In this document: positions 11,271 through 20,773 of the stretch, piece by piece
Numbering within the stretch: the first letter of the stretch is position 1
Layout of the letters: every line of letters starts with the position of its first letter
DNA from: Mycteria americana
Lineage: Eukaryota > Chordata > Aves > Ciconiiformes > Ciconiidae
Direction: 5' to 3'
NCBI RefSeq assembly: GCF_035582795.1
Contig: NW_027445436.1
Span: forward strand, 3,718,770 to 3,782,769
Length of the DNA: 64,000 bases
The notes under the pieces: model-generated
Told to the model about the DNA's origin: nothing
The model's input: only the letters and a program-made list of their open reading frames with translations
Database searches by the model: none
Position numbers and translations under genes: made by a program

Positions 11271-12572
11271 GGACATACAGGTTGGACTCTGTAATACAGT
11301 CACATGGAACTACAAAGTTGGTGTTTTTAAACTGGCTTATGTGTTCCAGAAAGTATATGAACAGAGCCAAAGAGATATACTTTGGTTGCTGAAGAACATA
11401 GTAAGGCTGTGATAAGTTTTAATTGCTGATAAAACACTGTGTGTGGTTGTGGGGTTTTTGGGGTTTTTTTGTTTATTTTCTGTATTGCTGCTTGCTTTTA
11501 TTTACTGAAAATAAGGGTTTTGAAGCCTGATGTTAGAGCTAATATTTCCATAACCAAATGACTGAACTTCATTAATGAGAATAAATATAACTGTATAGCT
11601 TACAAATAACCAAATTAAATGGGATCCTGAACAGTTGGAGAGCTACAGCTTTGTGAGATGTTTGAAACTGACCTAGTGTCAGATCTTTGGATGGTTAGAG
11701 AAATGATACAGAAGTCTCCTGAGCAGAAACTTCTTGTGACTTGGAGTATATAAACTCGACATAAGCAGGAGTTGTGGAAAAGCATCTTCAAGATGTCAGA
11801 ATTTAAATGGAAGTGACATCTTGTCAAGTTGATACTGAAGCAGTGAAAAGCACTTCATTGAAATACATGGAATAGTGAAATGTGCATGCATAACAAAGTG
11901 CTATAACCAATTTTCAAATAGTTAAGTCTTTTCTAGAGTGGACTTTTCCAGAATGGACTATATTAAAATGCAAAAAGATACTAGATGAATGCAAAACATT
12001 TTATATTGGGGGAAAACTGTCTTCTGCTGTGGATGTCTAAGTAGTCAGACAATGCTTTTCTTTTCCTTTCTCCTGTTCCTCTTACAGTGGAGCTCAATGA
12101 ATATAAAATATGTCTGAATTCTTATTTTAGTATTTAGAGAATAATTAGAAACAGTTTTGCTCTATATCTGTCTTTTTTAAAGGCTTGATCCACAGTGTCT
12201 TTGGTCGTGTTACTGGGTTATGTGACCTTGTATGTAATGGAAATGCAACTTCAGTAGTTATATTATGTATATACTGCAGTGCATTTAACTTTGGTTTTAC
12301 AAATATGTTCTATAGTATTCCTATTGGTTTATACAAAACCACTTTTTTTAGGTCATGTACGTAGATGTCTTCCTATACTTCATATGCTTATTACAGTTGA
12401 ATTCAACTTTTGGAGTACAGTCCTTGTGGCACTGGCCCTAAAGAGTACTTAGAAGCGGTTTTGAATTTGGTATACTGCAACTCTCCTAAACGCACATGCT
12501 TTCCCCAGAAGAAGCTTGTAATTAGATGACTACCAGTGTGTCCTTGTAGCCTTGGGCCACAGTCTATACTAT
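11271..12572. other. Non-coding stretch
   Basis: AT-rich sequence with no recognised exon or RNA gene. It would be AUH intron if the plus-strand gene continues. Confidence 0.5.
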
Positions 12573-13150
12573 TGTCCTGGTTTTGGCTGGGATAGAGTTA
12601 ATTTTCTTCCTAGTAGCTGGTATAGTGCTGTGTTTTGGATTTAGTCTGAGAATAATATTGATAACACACTGATGTTTTAGTTGTTGCTAAGTAATGTTTA
12701 CACTAGTCAAGGACTTTTCAGCTTCCCCTGCTCTACCAGGTGCACAAGAAGCTGGGAGGGGGCACAGTCAAGATAGTTGACCCAAACTGGCCAAAGGGCT
12801 ATTCCATACCATATGGCGTCATGCTCAGTATAGAAACTGGGGGGAGTTGGCCGGGGGGTAGTGGTCGCTGCTCGGCGTCGACTGGCTGGGCGTCGGTCGG
12901 CGGGTGGTGAGCGGTTGTATCACTTGGGTTTTTTTCCTAGGTTTTGTTCCTCTCTTGCTCTCTTGTTGTTTTCCTTCTCATTACAATTTATTATTATTAT
13001 TGTTTTGTTCCAATTATGAAACTGTTCTTATCTCAACCCATGAGTTTTCTTACTTTTGCTCCTCCAATTCTCTCCACCATCCCACCGGGAGGGGAGGGTG
13101 AGCGAGAGGCTGCGTGGTGCTTGGTTGTTGGCTGGGGTTAAACCACGACA
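12573..13150 (+). mobile_element. 5' LTR of ERV copy A (family K, 578 bp)
   Basis: Begins TGTCCTGGTTTTGGCTGGG and ends TTAAACCACGACA, followed directly by a primer-binding site and internal sequence, so it is a 5' LTR and not a solo LTR. The U3 region has the family's 'CATACCATATGGCGTCATGC' block (12807-12826). Its closest relative in the window is the solo LTR at 41518-42091, sharing the longer TTATTATTATT-containing 3' half. Confidence 0.88.
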
Positions 13151-13158
13151 GTCCTTTT

Positions 13159-13180
13159 TGGTACCCAATGTGGGGCTCGA
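13159..13180 (+). other. Primer-binding site, lysine-tRNA type (ERV copy A)
   Basis: TGGTACCCAATGTGGGGCTC, eight bases after the LTR end. It is complementary, with a few changes, to the 3' end of the tRNA-Lys whose complement is TGGCGCCCAACGTGGGGC. The same site follows the LTRs at 19421 and (minus strand) 51923. Confidence 0.8.
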
Positions 13181-13240
13181 GGGGTTTGAGATAATAACAG
13201 ATTAACCAGAGCATATTAAGGAATTTAGATCTGTTAGTAG

Positions 13241-14255
13241 TTGTGGGCCATGATGTTGATTCATCTGTTCTTGATATTGGTTTACCTGATCTGCGCCATG
13301 CTAATTTTTTTCCTGTATGTGTTAAAGATTGGTGTTGGTTTTTGCAGTTTGCTGTGCTCTGCTTTAATTGGTGATGTTTTGCCTGTGAGATTTGTTATTA
13401 AAACAGTGACCTTGGGTTTATTTTGGTATCTAAGTGCTGTACTGAAACCGTTACTGTGTCAGGTACCACCTTATGGAGACAATTAGCAATTACACCTCTT
13501 TCTCTGAGAGGTTTTTTATGGAGGAAATGCAGAATGGCACCTTCGCTACTTTCTTCTACAATGCTTCCTCCTTCGTTACAATAACTTTTCAGTATCTTGA
13601 ACATCCTTGGGTAGTTAAGATACTTCTATTGGTATTGCTTGGGAATATTGTTTTGGTTTTGTCTAAGGTTAGTAAGCAATTTAAGAATATCATGCAGAGA
13701 TCTGCCCCAAGGCTGGATAGTTATGAGTGGCAGGGTGTGTGGGATAGCATGGGCAAATGCCTAGGACGGTGGGCACCTCCAGTGTTTTGGAACTTCACCC
13801 CTGAACAAGTGCAGAATCCTGAAAAATTAGTAGAATATTTGGAAAAAGTATGCTGTCACCCTGCCAGTTCTAGGGAGACACAAATCACTGCAATGTGCTG
13901 GGGACTGGCCCATGCCTACCGAGCCCTGTTCAACACTATTCAGAACCCTCAAGGATCTGGTGACAAAACGACAGACACCACAGCTACTCCAGCCCCCACT
14001 GCGACAAGCACCGTGGCTACTCCAACCCTCCCTGCAACAGGCACTGCAGCTATTCCAGCCCCCCTGCGACAGATACTGCGGTTCAACCAGGGAACCAACC
14101 CGTGTCAGTATCAGTCGCCCCTATACACAAGAAGAAACCCTGGAAGCGAAAGTCAGATCGTTCAGAAAGGGAAGATGAAAGACCAGGGCCATCAAAAGGA
14201 GAGGAAGAGGAAGAACTCGTGGACAAGACGGAAACCACCCGATCCCTATCCGTGA
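13241..14255 (+). pseudogene. ERV copy A: membrane-spanning leader of a Gag-like polyprotein (broken)
   Basis: Two overlapping frames. The first (13241-13486) begins with two hydrophobic segments (LILVYLICAMLIFFLYVL and LPVRFVIKTVTLGLFWYL). The second (13473-14255) starts METISNYTSF, has an NGTF glycosylation-type site and a third hydrophobic segment (VVKILLLVLLGNIVLVL). A tryptophan-rich soluble part follows (EWQGVWDSMG, VFWNFTPEQVQ), then Thr/Ala/Pro-rich repeats. ERV copy B carries the same arrangement, mostly in one frame (51819-51064). Relative to B, copy A is two bases short near 13455-13475, which splits the frame. A second slip in a C run near 14055-14070 separates it from Gag. I do not know a named family for this leader. 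It sits between the primer-binding site and Gag, where retroviruses usually have only untranslated leader. Confidence 0.65.
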
Positions 14256-14568
14256 GTGAGCTGCGAGATATGCGAAAAGATTTCAGATGTCATCCAGGCG
14301 AGCACCTTGTCACCTGGCTGCTCCGATGCTGGGATAGCGGGGCCAGTAGCCTGGAATTAGAGGGTAAGGAAGCCAAACAGCTGGGATCCCTTTCTAGGGA
14401 AGGGGGCATTGACAAAGCAATTGGAAAAGGGGAACCAGCCCTCAGCCTCTGGAGGCAGCTCCTGTCAGCTATGAAGGAAAGATATCCCTTCAAGGAAGAT
14501 GTATATTGCCCTGGGAAATGGACCACCATGGAGAAAGGTATCCAGTACCTGAGGGAATTAGCCGTGCT
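14102..14568 (+). pseudogene. ERV copy A: Gag fragment
   Basis: A basic segment (HKKKPWKRKSDR) and an acidic linker (GEEEEELVDKTE) are followed by a conserved block SLSVSELRDMRKDF...CHPGEHLVTWLLRCWD, then LWRQLLSAMKERYPF and MEKGIQYLRELAV. The same block, in the same order, is in ERV copy B on the minus strand (49696-49097, with its N-terminal part at 51071-50847). Homology to copy B stops abruptly near 14568 (after the codons for LRELAV); the frame runs on to 14620 in unrelated sequence. Protease and pol are absent from this copy. Gag is inferred from position and from the shared order in copy B. Confidence 0.65.
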
Positions 14569-14824
14569 GCTGCGCCACGCCCTGTTTGCCCACCCTGTTC
14601 GCAGCACTCCTAGTCGCTAGCGCTCCCTAGGGGCTTCTTTTATACGTGGGGGGAGGCTTGGCCGCCGTTTGCTCCTGGCCCTGCCCAGGTCTCATCAGCC
14701 GCTCTCGCGCGAGCTGTGGGCTCCTGGTGGGTCTCTCTGCTCCCCTGAGGTTCCCCCGGTTCAGGAACACCCCCTGTACACCGCGCTGCCGGCACCGGAG
14801 CTGCTTGCCTCGGTGACTCAACTC
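14569..14824. other. GC-rich segment between Gag fragment and inverted LTR
   Basis: About 250 bp, markedly richer in GC and CpG than its surroundings (CGCGCGAGC, CCGCGCTGCCGGC). On the minus strand it contains TATAAAAG (about 14638-14645 in plus coordinates), followed by a short GC-rich tract, as in a promoter. It continues directly from the inverted LTR piece at 14825-15018, so it may be the divergent promoter half of that LTR. No other copy is visible in the window. Confidence 0.4.
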
Positions 14825-15018
14825 CTTGTGCACCCCCAGCCCACTCACTGGCGGGGCGGTGTGAGAAGCAGAAAAGGCCTTGACACTGCATAAGCCCTGT
14901 TCAGCAGTGACTAAAACATCTCTGTATTATCAACACTGTTTTCAGCACAAATCCAAAACATAGCCCCATGCTAGGTACTATGAAGAAAATTAACCCTATC
15001 CCAGCCAAAACCAGTACA
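14825..15018 (-). mobile_element. Family K LTR, 5' portion only, inverted
   Basis: On the minus strand it begins TGTACTGGTTTTGGCTGGG (15018) and follows the family U3 up to 'gggtgcacaag' (14825), then departs from every other copy. It faces opposite to the 5' LTR of copy A, so copy A is bounded by LTR sequence in opposite orientations. Confidence 0.8.
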
Positions 15019-15369
15019 GTCGCTCCAGGGAAGTACCTGTTTCGGCATGGATTCTCCACAGGCCACACTCCCTTTGGAAAGGGGTGCCTGCTCTGACATG
15101 GAGTGCCTCCTACTCCTCCAACCTTGCTGTTCCCTCTGCTGTTTCTCACTCTTTTTCTCTTCTCCTCTGCCTGGCTGGTGTTTTCTGCCTTTTCTTAATT
15201 ATGTTTTCACAGAGGTACCACAAACTTTGCTGACTGGATCAGCTTTGGCCTGCAGTGGGGCCATTGTGGAACTGGCTGTGCCCAGCACAGGGCAACCCTT
15301 GACCTTCTCCCACAGAGACCACCCCCACAGCTCCCCTGCTACAAAACCTTGCCATGTACACCCAGTACA
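15019..15369 (-). mobile_element. ERVL-like LTR, 5' portion, inverted
   Basis: Minus-strand reading begins TGTACTGGGTGTACATGGC (15369) and follows the 5' part of the family seen at 2662 and 60972, as far as one repeating unit. It is cut at 15018/15019 by the family K LTR piece. Confidence 0.75.
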
Positions 15370-16672
15370 ATGAGGAGCTTAGATACGTAAACCTTTTTTT
15401 GCCAGCTGCTGCTAGGGCTGAGAAGATACAGTATATTGTTTTCTACTTAGAAGATAAAATATCCTTCATGGGGCATAAGGCAGTTGGAATATAGTTTTAC
15501 GTTCCAGACATAAAGTGACATACACAAAAAGATACTATTTAGAAAGAAAATGTTAGCTAGAACTCTGAAAACGGGTTAATTTTTGCAGATTATTTTTCTT
15601 TAATTGATGCTTAATTTTCACAAATTGCAAAAATGGATTCCTAGATGAGATCCTAATTTTGAGGATCTACAAAAATAATATGTTTTTAAAGAATGTTAAG
15701 AAATCAGAAATCTCAAAATTGCTGTGTTGGAAATTGCAAGGTACAGGTGTTGGTGAATAACTGCACATTCAGTCTGTCTCTAGGCACATAAAATACTAGC
15801 CACTTGGTATATATTTTTCTTTTATTTTCACATACCAGTTGTAAGGATCCTGCTTTCCTACATAGACAAAAGACCTACATTAAGGGGTATGAGTAGAAAA
15901 AAGGTTATGATGAAACCATTTTGACAGAACAAAGAGTCCTTAGCTTACGTGGATCTCAATCTATTCTTGTATCCATGTGTGATTAGAGAGACTGATTATT
16001 TAATCTTTTGCTCTGTCTTGAAAATTAGGGTCATAATGTCATTCAGATTCTATGATGCTAAAAGAGGAAGAAAATAAGTTTTAATTGAAAATGCTTACTC
16101 AGCTTATCAAAGTGTCTTAATTGCATCGATATTTAGAGAGGAACGAATGCAGGAAAATTCAGTTAAGGTTAGAATGTAAAAGATAACCTAGTCTAATGAA
16201 ACTGAATAGAACATCAAAAAGCCCCCAGTGTTTTCCCCATATGGGGTAAAAATTAATGTGAGGCATTCCTTACAAAGTATGAAATATATGCAGTAGATCT
16301 TTCTTTGCAGTACATACTGTGAATCATAAGAGACTAAAAAGGAAAAGCAATGAACATAAATACATTTTACATCATAACAGCTTAAAATTTATCTTCAGAG
16401 TGATTTCTGCTTAATGTATCATTATATTTTTCAAGGAGTAATCATGCAACTGATTTTCTTCAAAAATGCTGCAGCTTTTAGCAAAAAAGTAAACAATATC
16501 TTAACTTTTACATATTATCTACAGTCCATCCACTGTAAGCTTAGCAGTTGCATTTAGGCAAAAGCCACTTCAAAAAAACAAGAAAAAGAAATGTAATTAT
16601 GCCATTCAAAAATGTAATATTCAGCTTAACTCCTGGCTTACTCATGAGCAGTAATAAAAAATTGCATCTGAC
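15370..16672. other. Non-coding, AT-rich stretch
   Basis: No exon, RNA gene or repeat was recognised. Confidence 0.5.
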
Positions 16673-17296
16673 TGTATTTGGTTTACATGGCAAGGTTTTT
16701 GTAGCGGGGTGGCTGCAGGGGTGGGTTCTGTGAGAAGACACCAGAAGCTGCCCCCATGTTGGACAGTTTCAGCTGGCTCCAAAATGGACCCGCTGCTGGC
16801 CAAAGCTGAGCCAATCAGCAATGCTGGTGGTGCCTCTATGATAACATATTTAAGAAAGGGTAAAAACCACTGTGCAACAGCTGTGTGAGAGAGGAGTAGT
16901 GAGAAGATGTAACAGAAATAACTATGCAGACACAAATGTCCCCTCCCAAGAAGGAGGGGAAGGAGGTGCTCCAGGTGCTGGAGCAGAGATTCCCCTGCAG
17001 CCCGTGGTGAAGACCATGGTGACGCAGATTGTCCCCCTGCAGTCCATGGAGGGCCATGGTAGAGCAGCTATCCACCCTACAGTCCGTGGAGGACCCCATG
17101 CCGCAGGAGGTTGATAGGCCTTGAAGGAAGCTGCAGCCTCTGGAGAGTCCACACTGGAGCATGCTCCTGGCAGCACCTGTGGCGTGTGGGGAACACACAC
17201 TGGACCAGCCTGTTCCTGAAGGACTGTAGCCTGTGGAAAAGGGCCTATGCTGGAGCAGTTCTTGAAGAACTGCAGCCCATAGGGAGGACCCATGTT
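16673..17296 (+). mobile_element. ERVL-like LTR, 3'-truncated
   Basis: Begins TGTATTTGGTTTACATGGC and continues through the repeating 45-50 bp units ('CCTGCAGCCCGTGG', 'CTGCAGTCCATGG', 'CTGCAGCCCATAGG'). It stops at 17296, where the 3' tail of an antisense CR1 begins. The remaining 3' part of the LTR is not on the other side of the CR1. Confidence 0.8.
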
Positions 17297-18622
17297 GAAG
17301 AATAGAATAGAATAGAATAGAATAGAATAGAATAGAATAGAATAGAATAGAATAGAATGTTTTCAGTTGGAAGAGACCTACAATGATCATCTAGTCTAAC
17401 TGCCTGACCAATTCAGGGCTGACCAAAAGTTAAAGCATGTTATTAAGGGCATTGTCCCAATGCCTCTTAAACACTGACAGGCATGGGGCATTGACCACCT
17501 CTCTAGGAAGCCTGTTCCAGTGTTTGACCACCCTCTCGGTAAATAAATGCTTCCTAATGTCAACTCTGAACCTCCCCTGATGCAGCTTTGAGCCATTCCC
17601 ACGTGACCTGTCACTGGATACCAGAGAGAAGAGATCAGCACCTCCCTCTCCACTTCCCCTCCTCAGGGAGCTGTAGAGAGCAATGAGGTCAACCCTCAGC
17701 CTCCTTTTCTCCAAAATAAACAAGCCAAGAGTCCTCAGCTGCTCCTCATAGGACATGCCTTCCAGCCCTTTCACCAGCTTTGTTGCCCTCCTCTGGACGC
17801 GTTCAAGGACCTTAACATCCTTCTTAAATTGTGGGGCCCAGAACTGCACACAGTACTCCAGGTGAGGCTGCACCAACGCTAAATACAGTGGGATAATCAC
17901 CTCTTTTGACCGGCTGGTTATGCTGTGTTTGATGCACCCCAGGATGCTGTTTGCCCTCTTGGCTGCCAGGGCACACTGCTGACTCATATTGAGCCTGCTG
18001 TCAACCAGCACCCCCAGGTCCCTTTCTGCAGGGCTGCTCTCCAGCCACTCCTCTCCCAATCTATACTTGTGTCCAGCGTTACTCCATCCCAGGTGCAGAA
18101 TCTGGCATTTGTTCTTATTAAATTTCATGCCATTGATGATTGCCCAATGCTCCAATCTGTCTAGATCCCTCTGCAAGGCCTCTTGCCCCTCAAGAGAGTC
18201 AACAGCACCTCCCAGATTGGTATCATCAGCAAACTTGCTGATGGTGCATTCAACCCCTGCATCCAGATCGTTGATAAAAATATTGAACAGGACTGGCCCT
18301 AGAATTGAGCCCTGAGGAACACCGCTGGTGACTAGTCACCAGCCAGGTGTAGCCCCATTCACTGCAACCCTTTGAGCCCTGCCCTTCAGCCAGTTCTTCA
18401 CCCAGCACACCATGAACCTGCTCATCCCACAGTTGGACAACTTGCCCAGAAGGATGTTGTGAGGGACAGTATCAAAAGCCTTCCTAAAATCCAGAACAAC
18501 TACATCCACATCCCTTCATCTAGTAGGCAGGTGACCTTGTCATAGAAGGATATCAAATTAGTGAAACAGGACTTTCCCTTTGTAAACCCATGTTGACTGT
18601 GCCTGATGATTGCATTATTATG
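17297..18622 (-). repeat. CR1 LINE, 5'-truncated, recent copy
   Basis: Antisense CR1. The left end is a (GAATA)n tail at about 17302-17357 joined to the CR1 3' sequence. A 248-codon minus frame (18176-17430) covers the late RT domain and C-terminus ([46 protein letters not shown]). The same sequence, nearly base for base, recurs at 62669-64000, so this subfamily moved recently. It ends on the right near 18622 by 5' truncation. Confidence 0.92.
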
Positions 18623-19029
18623 CACAGAGTACCAGTTGGTGTTGAGGTTCAGGAAAGTTCCACCCTTCCCTAAGTGGTAAGAAGCAATGCAATAATGAAG
18701 AAGCTATGATATGCTGAAAGGATGTCCTGGTTTCAGCTGAGATAGAGTTAATTTTCTTTATAGTGGCTGGTATGGGGCTATGTTTTGTATTTGTGTTGAT
18801 AATAACAGAGATCTTTATTTTACAGAGATTTATATGATAATACAGAGATGGCTATTTCATACCATATGATGTCATGCTCAGTATATAAACTGGGGAAGAA
18901 GAAGGAAGGGGGGACGTTTGGAGTGATGGCGTTTGTCTTCCCAAGTAACCATTACACGTGATGGAACCCTGCTTTGCTAGAGATGACTGAACACCTGCCT
19001 GCCGATGGAAAGGAGTGAATGAATTCCTT

Positions 19030-19102
19030 GCCCCAAGGTGGGGCTTGAACCTACGACCCTGGGATTAAGGGTCCCATGCTCTACCGACTGAGCTAGTTGG
19101 GC
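19030..19102 (-). tRNA. tRNA-Lys(CTT)-derived sequence, probably a pseudogene
   Basis: The minus strand from 19102 reads as a full cloverleaf. The D-arm is TAGCTCAGTCGGTAGAGCA, the anticodon arm TGGGA-CCCTTAA-TCCCA with anticodon CTT, and the T-loop GGTTCAAGCC. The acceptor strands are GCCCAAC and CTTGGGG. Base pairs 1-72 (G/G) and 7-66 (C/C) and one T-stem pair (A/C) are broken, so it is more likely a relic than a working gene. No introns or encoded CCA are seen. It lies inside the 5' LTR of an element primed by tRNA-Lys, in the same sense as the primer-binding site (antisense tRNA on the element's plus strand). The 3' LTR has no such insert. Confidence 0.82.
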
Positions 19103-19262
19103 TAGCTTAGCTTAGCTTAGCTTAGCTTAGCTTAGCTTAGCTTAGCTTAGCTTAGCTTAGCTTAGCTTAGCTTAGCTTAGCTTAGCTTAGCTTAGCTTTG
19201 CTTTGCTTTGCTTTGCTTTGCTTTGCTTTGCTTTGCTTTGCTTTGCTTTGCTTTGCTTTGCT
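19103..19262 (+). repeat. Compound pentanucleotide array (TTAGC)n-(TTTGC)n
   Basis: About 18 units of TTAGC followed without break by about 13 units of TTTGC. Units are nearly perfect. Other family members have only two or three TTTGC-like units at this place ('ttgttttgctttgcttgc'), so the array grew from a native seed. It directly abuts the tRNA-derived piece. Confidence 0.95.
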
Positions 19263-19429
19263 TGTGTGCGCGGCTTTTGCTTTCCCTATTAAACTGTTTT
19301 TATCTCAACCCTCGAGTTTTCTTACTTTTACTCTTCCGATTCTCTCCCCCATCCCACCGGGGGGGGGAGTGAGCGAGCGGCTGCGTGGTGCTTAGTTCCC
19401 GGCTGGGGCTAAACCACGACAGTCCTTTT

Positions 19430-19451
19430 TGGCACCCAACGTGGGGCTCGA
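19430..19451 (+). other. Primer-binding site, lysine-tRNA type
   Basis: TGGCACCCAACGTGGGGCTC begins eight bases after the 5' LTR. It is complementary to the 3' end of tRNA-Lys with one change in the CCA-proximal part, and is the best preserved of the three sites in the window. Confidence 0.85.
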
Positions 19452-19789
19452 AGAGTTTGAGATAATGACAGATTTGATTGGAATGTGCTAGATAGAATTT
19501 ATAGCTGTTATTGCTGTTTAGCTATTAATCAGCAGGCTTCTGTGCTTGCCGTAGGCTTGCTTGCCTTACTGTATGTTAGAGTCTAGGGCTCATTAGCGGC
19601 TGCTTTTTGCTTTCACTGCTTGCCATGCTGCTGTACTGCTGATCATCTTACTGTGCTGTGCCTGGGAACATTTTGATAACAGCAGTGGCCATGCACCTGG
19701 GCTGGCAGATGGCCAGGGCATCGCTGCTGTTTCTGTGCCGCTGTACTGGACAGGCTGGAACTCCGCTGTGAACTCGAGTCGAAGGGACT

Positions 19790-20110
19790 GTGACCTGTGG
19801 ATGAATCCACATGGGAGCAGGACACCCCGAAGCGTCTGTGCCCATGGATTAGCCCATGCCAGAGCAGGTATATCTTGAAACGTCTGTGGCCATGGTTATG
19901 TCTGTGCCACAGCAGGTATACCTCTGAAGGGATTGTGGCCCGAGGATAAGTCCACACTGGAGAAGGTACACCTTGAAGCATCTGTGGCTGTGGATGAAGT
20001 CCATGCTGCAGCAGGTACACCTTGAAGCATCAGTGGCTGTGCATGAGGCCATGTTGGAGCAAGTTTACTTCTGAAGGGACTACATTCTGTGGATAAGTCC
20101 AAGCTGGAGC
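19790..20110 (+). repeat. Tandem units of about 48 bp in the non-autonomous element
   Basis: About six and a half diverged units of the form '(t)ctgtgg..atg.a.t.c..c.c..gagcaggtataccttgaag'. Spacing is about 46-50 bp. Any open frame through it has no family resemblance. Confidence 0.8.
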
Positions 20111-20112
20111 AG

Positions 20113-20434
20113 GGGCAAGGGGAGGAGTTCATTGCAATGTTAAACCCTATAACCTGGCCCAAAGGGACCAGGGGTGGAGATTGTAATGGAAATACCTTTA
20201 AATTGTTGTATCCCATGATTTGAGTTGCATGTTGTGGGAATTACTATAGCAGGAACCCCTTGTTGCGAGCCAGGCTAGGAGCAAGGGGAGGAGTTTATTG
20301 CAATGTTAAACCCTATAACCTGGCCCAAAAGGACCAGGGGTGTACATTGTAATGGATATACCTTTAAATTGTTGTAACCCATGATTTGAGTTGCATGTTA
20401 TAGGAATTACTACAGTCAGAACCACCTGAACCAA
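20113..20434 (+). repeat. Direct duplication of about 150 bp
   Basis: The block starting 'gcaaggggaggagttcattg' at 20113 recurs at 20281 with few changes, so the offset is 168 bp. Both copies carry 'taaaccctataacctggccc' and 'cctttaaattgttgta'. This is an internal duplication within the non-coding element. Confidence 0.9.
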
Positions 20435-20755
20435 TGGAGGACAAGCCTTACAAAAAGCAGTGCAAGTGCAGCAGTGACCTGACCTGAGCTGGCTTTGGTG
20501 CCCAATAACTCCAAGCAACACACCACCTCTCCTGTCCTGAGTGACCACCATAAGAGATGAAGCCCAAAGTCGTGGACTAAATGAACTCAGTGGACATTTT
20601 GTGGACGTTTATGGACATTTTACGGACATTTTATAGGGGTGGTCCATAGACTAAGGGAATGATATGTGTGTATTATATCAAAGGATGGGAAGGGTGATGG
20701 TGGGTAATGAGAATGTATTGGATAGTGTGAGACCTGAGCATGACGTAAATGGTAT

Positions 20756-20770
20756 GGAATAAGGGGTGGA
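20756..20770 (+). other. Putative polypurine tract
   Basis: GGAATAAGGGGTGGA ends three bases before the 3' LTR, the position expected for the plus-strand primer of reverse transcription. It is interrupted by pyrimidines, so the assignment is by position. Confidence 0.5.
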
Positions 20771-20773
20771 TAC

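Larger units (their letters stand above)
18723..19421 (+). mobile_element. 5' LTR of the non-autonomous element (699 bp)
   Basis: TGTCCTGGTTTCAGCTGAG to TAAACCACGACA. Compared with the 3' LTR it lacks the block from 'gttttagttgttgctg' to 'ctgaccaaaggg', replaced by a short AT-rich patch near 18804-18850. Between 'gaattccttg' (19030) and the R-region 'cttttgctttccctattaaac' (about 19274) it carries the tRNA-derived insert and array listed separately. A TATA-like element (GTATATAAAC) lies at about 18880-18889. Confidence 0.88.

Noticed and set aside
14669-14893. Pro-rich frame in the GC-rich segment, considered as a host CpG-island exon
   Set aside because: No splice sites, start context or family resemblance. 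It runs into the inverted LTR.
19103-19262. (TTAGC)n array considered as telomere-like repeat
   Set aside because: Vertebrate telomere units are six bases, TTAGGG. This five-base array passes into TTTGC, which is native to the LTR.
19790-20110. Regular repeats of about 48 bp considered as a CRISPR-like array
   Set aside because: Units are diverged tandem copies with no constant repeat/variable spacer pattern, in a vertebrate retroelement.
19643-20216. Minus-strand frames of 65-125 codons in the non-autonomous element
   Set aside because: They read through tandem units and overlap in several frames, with no resemblance to Gag, protease or polymerase.
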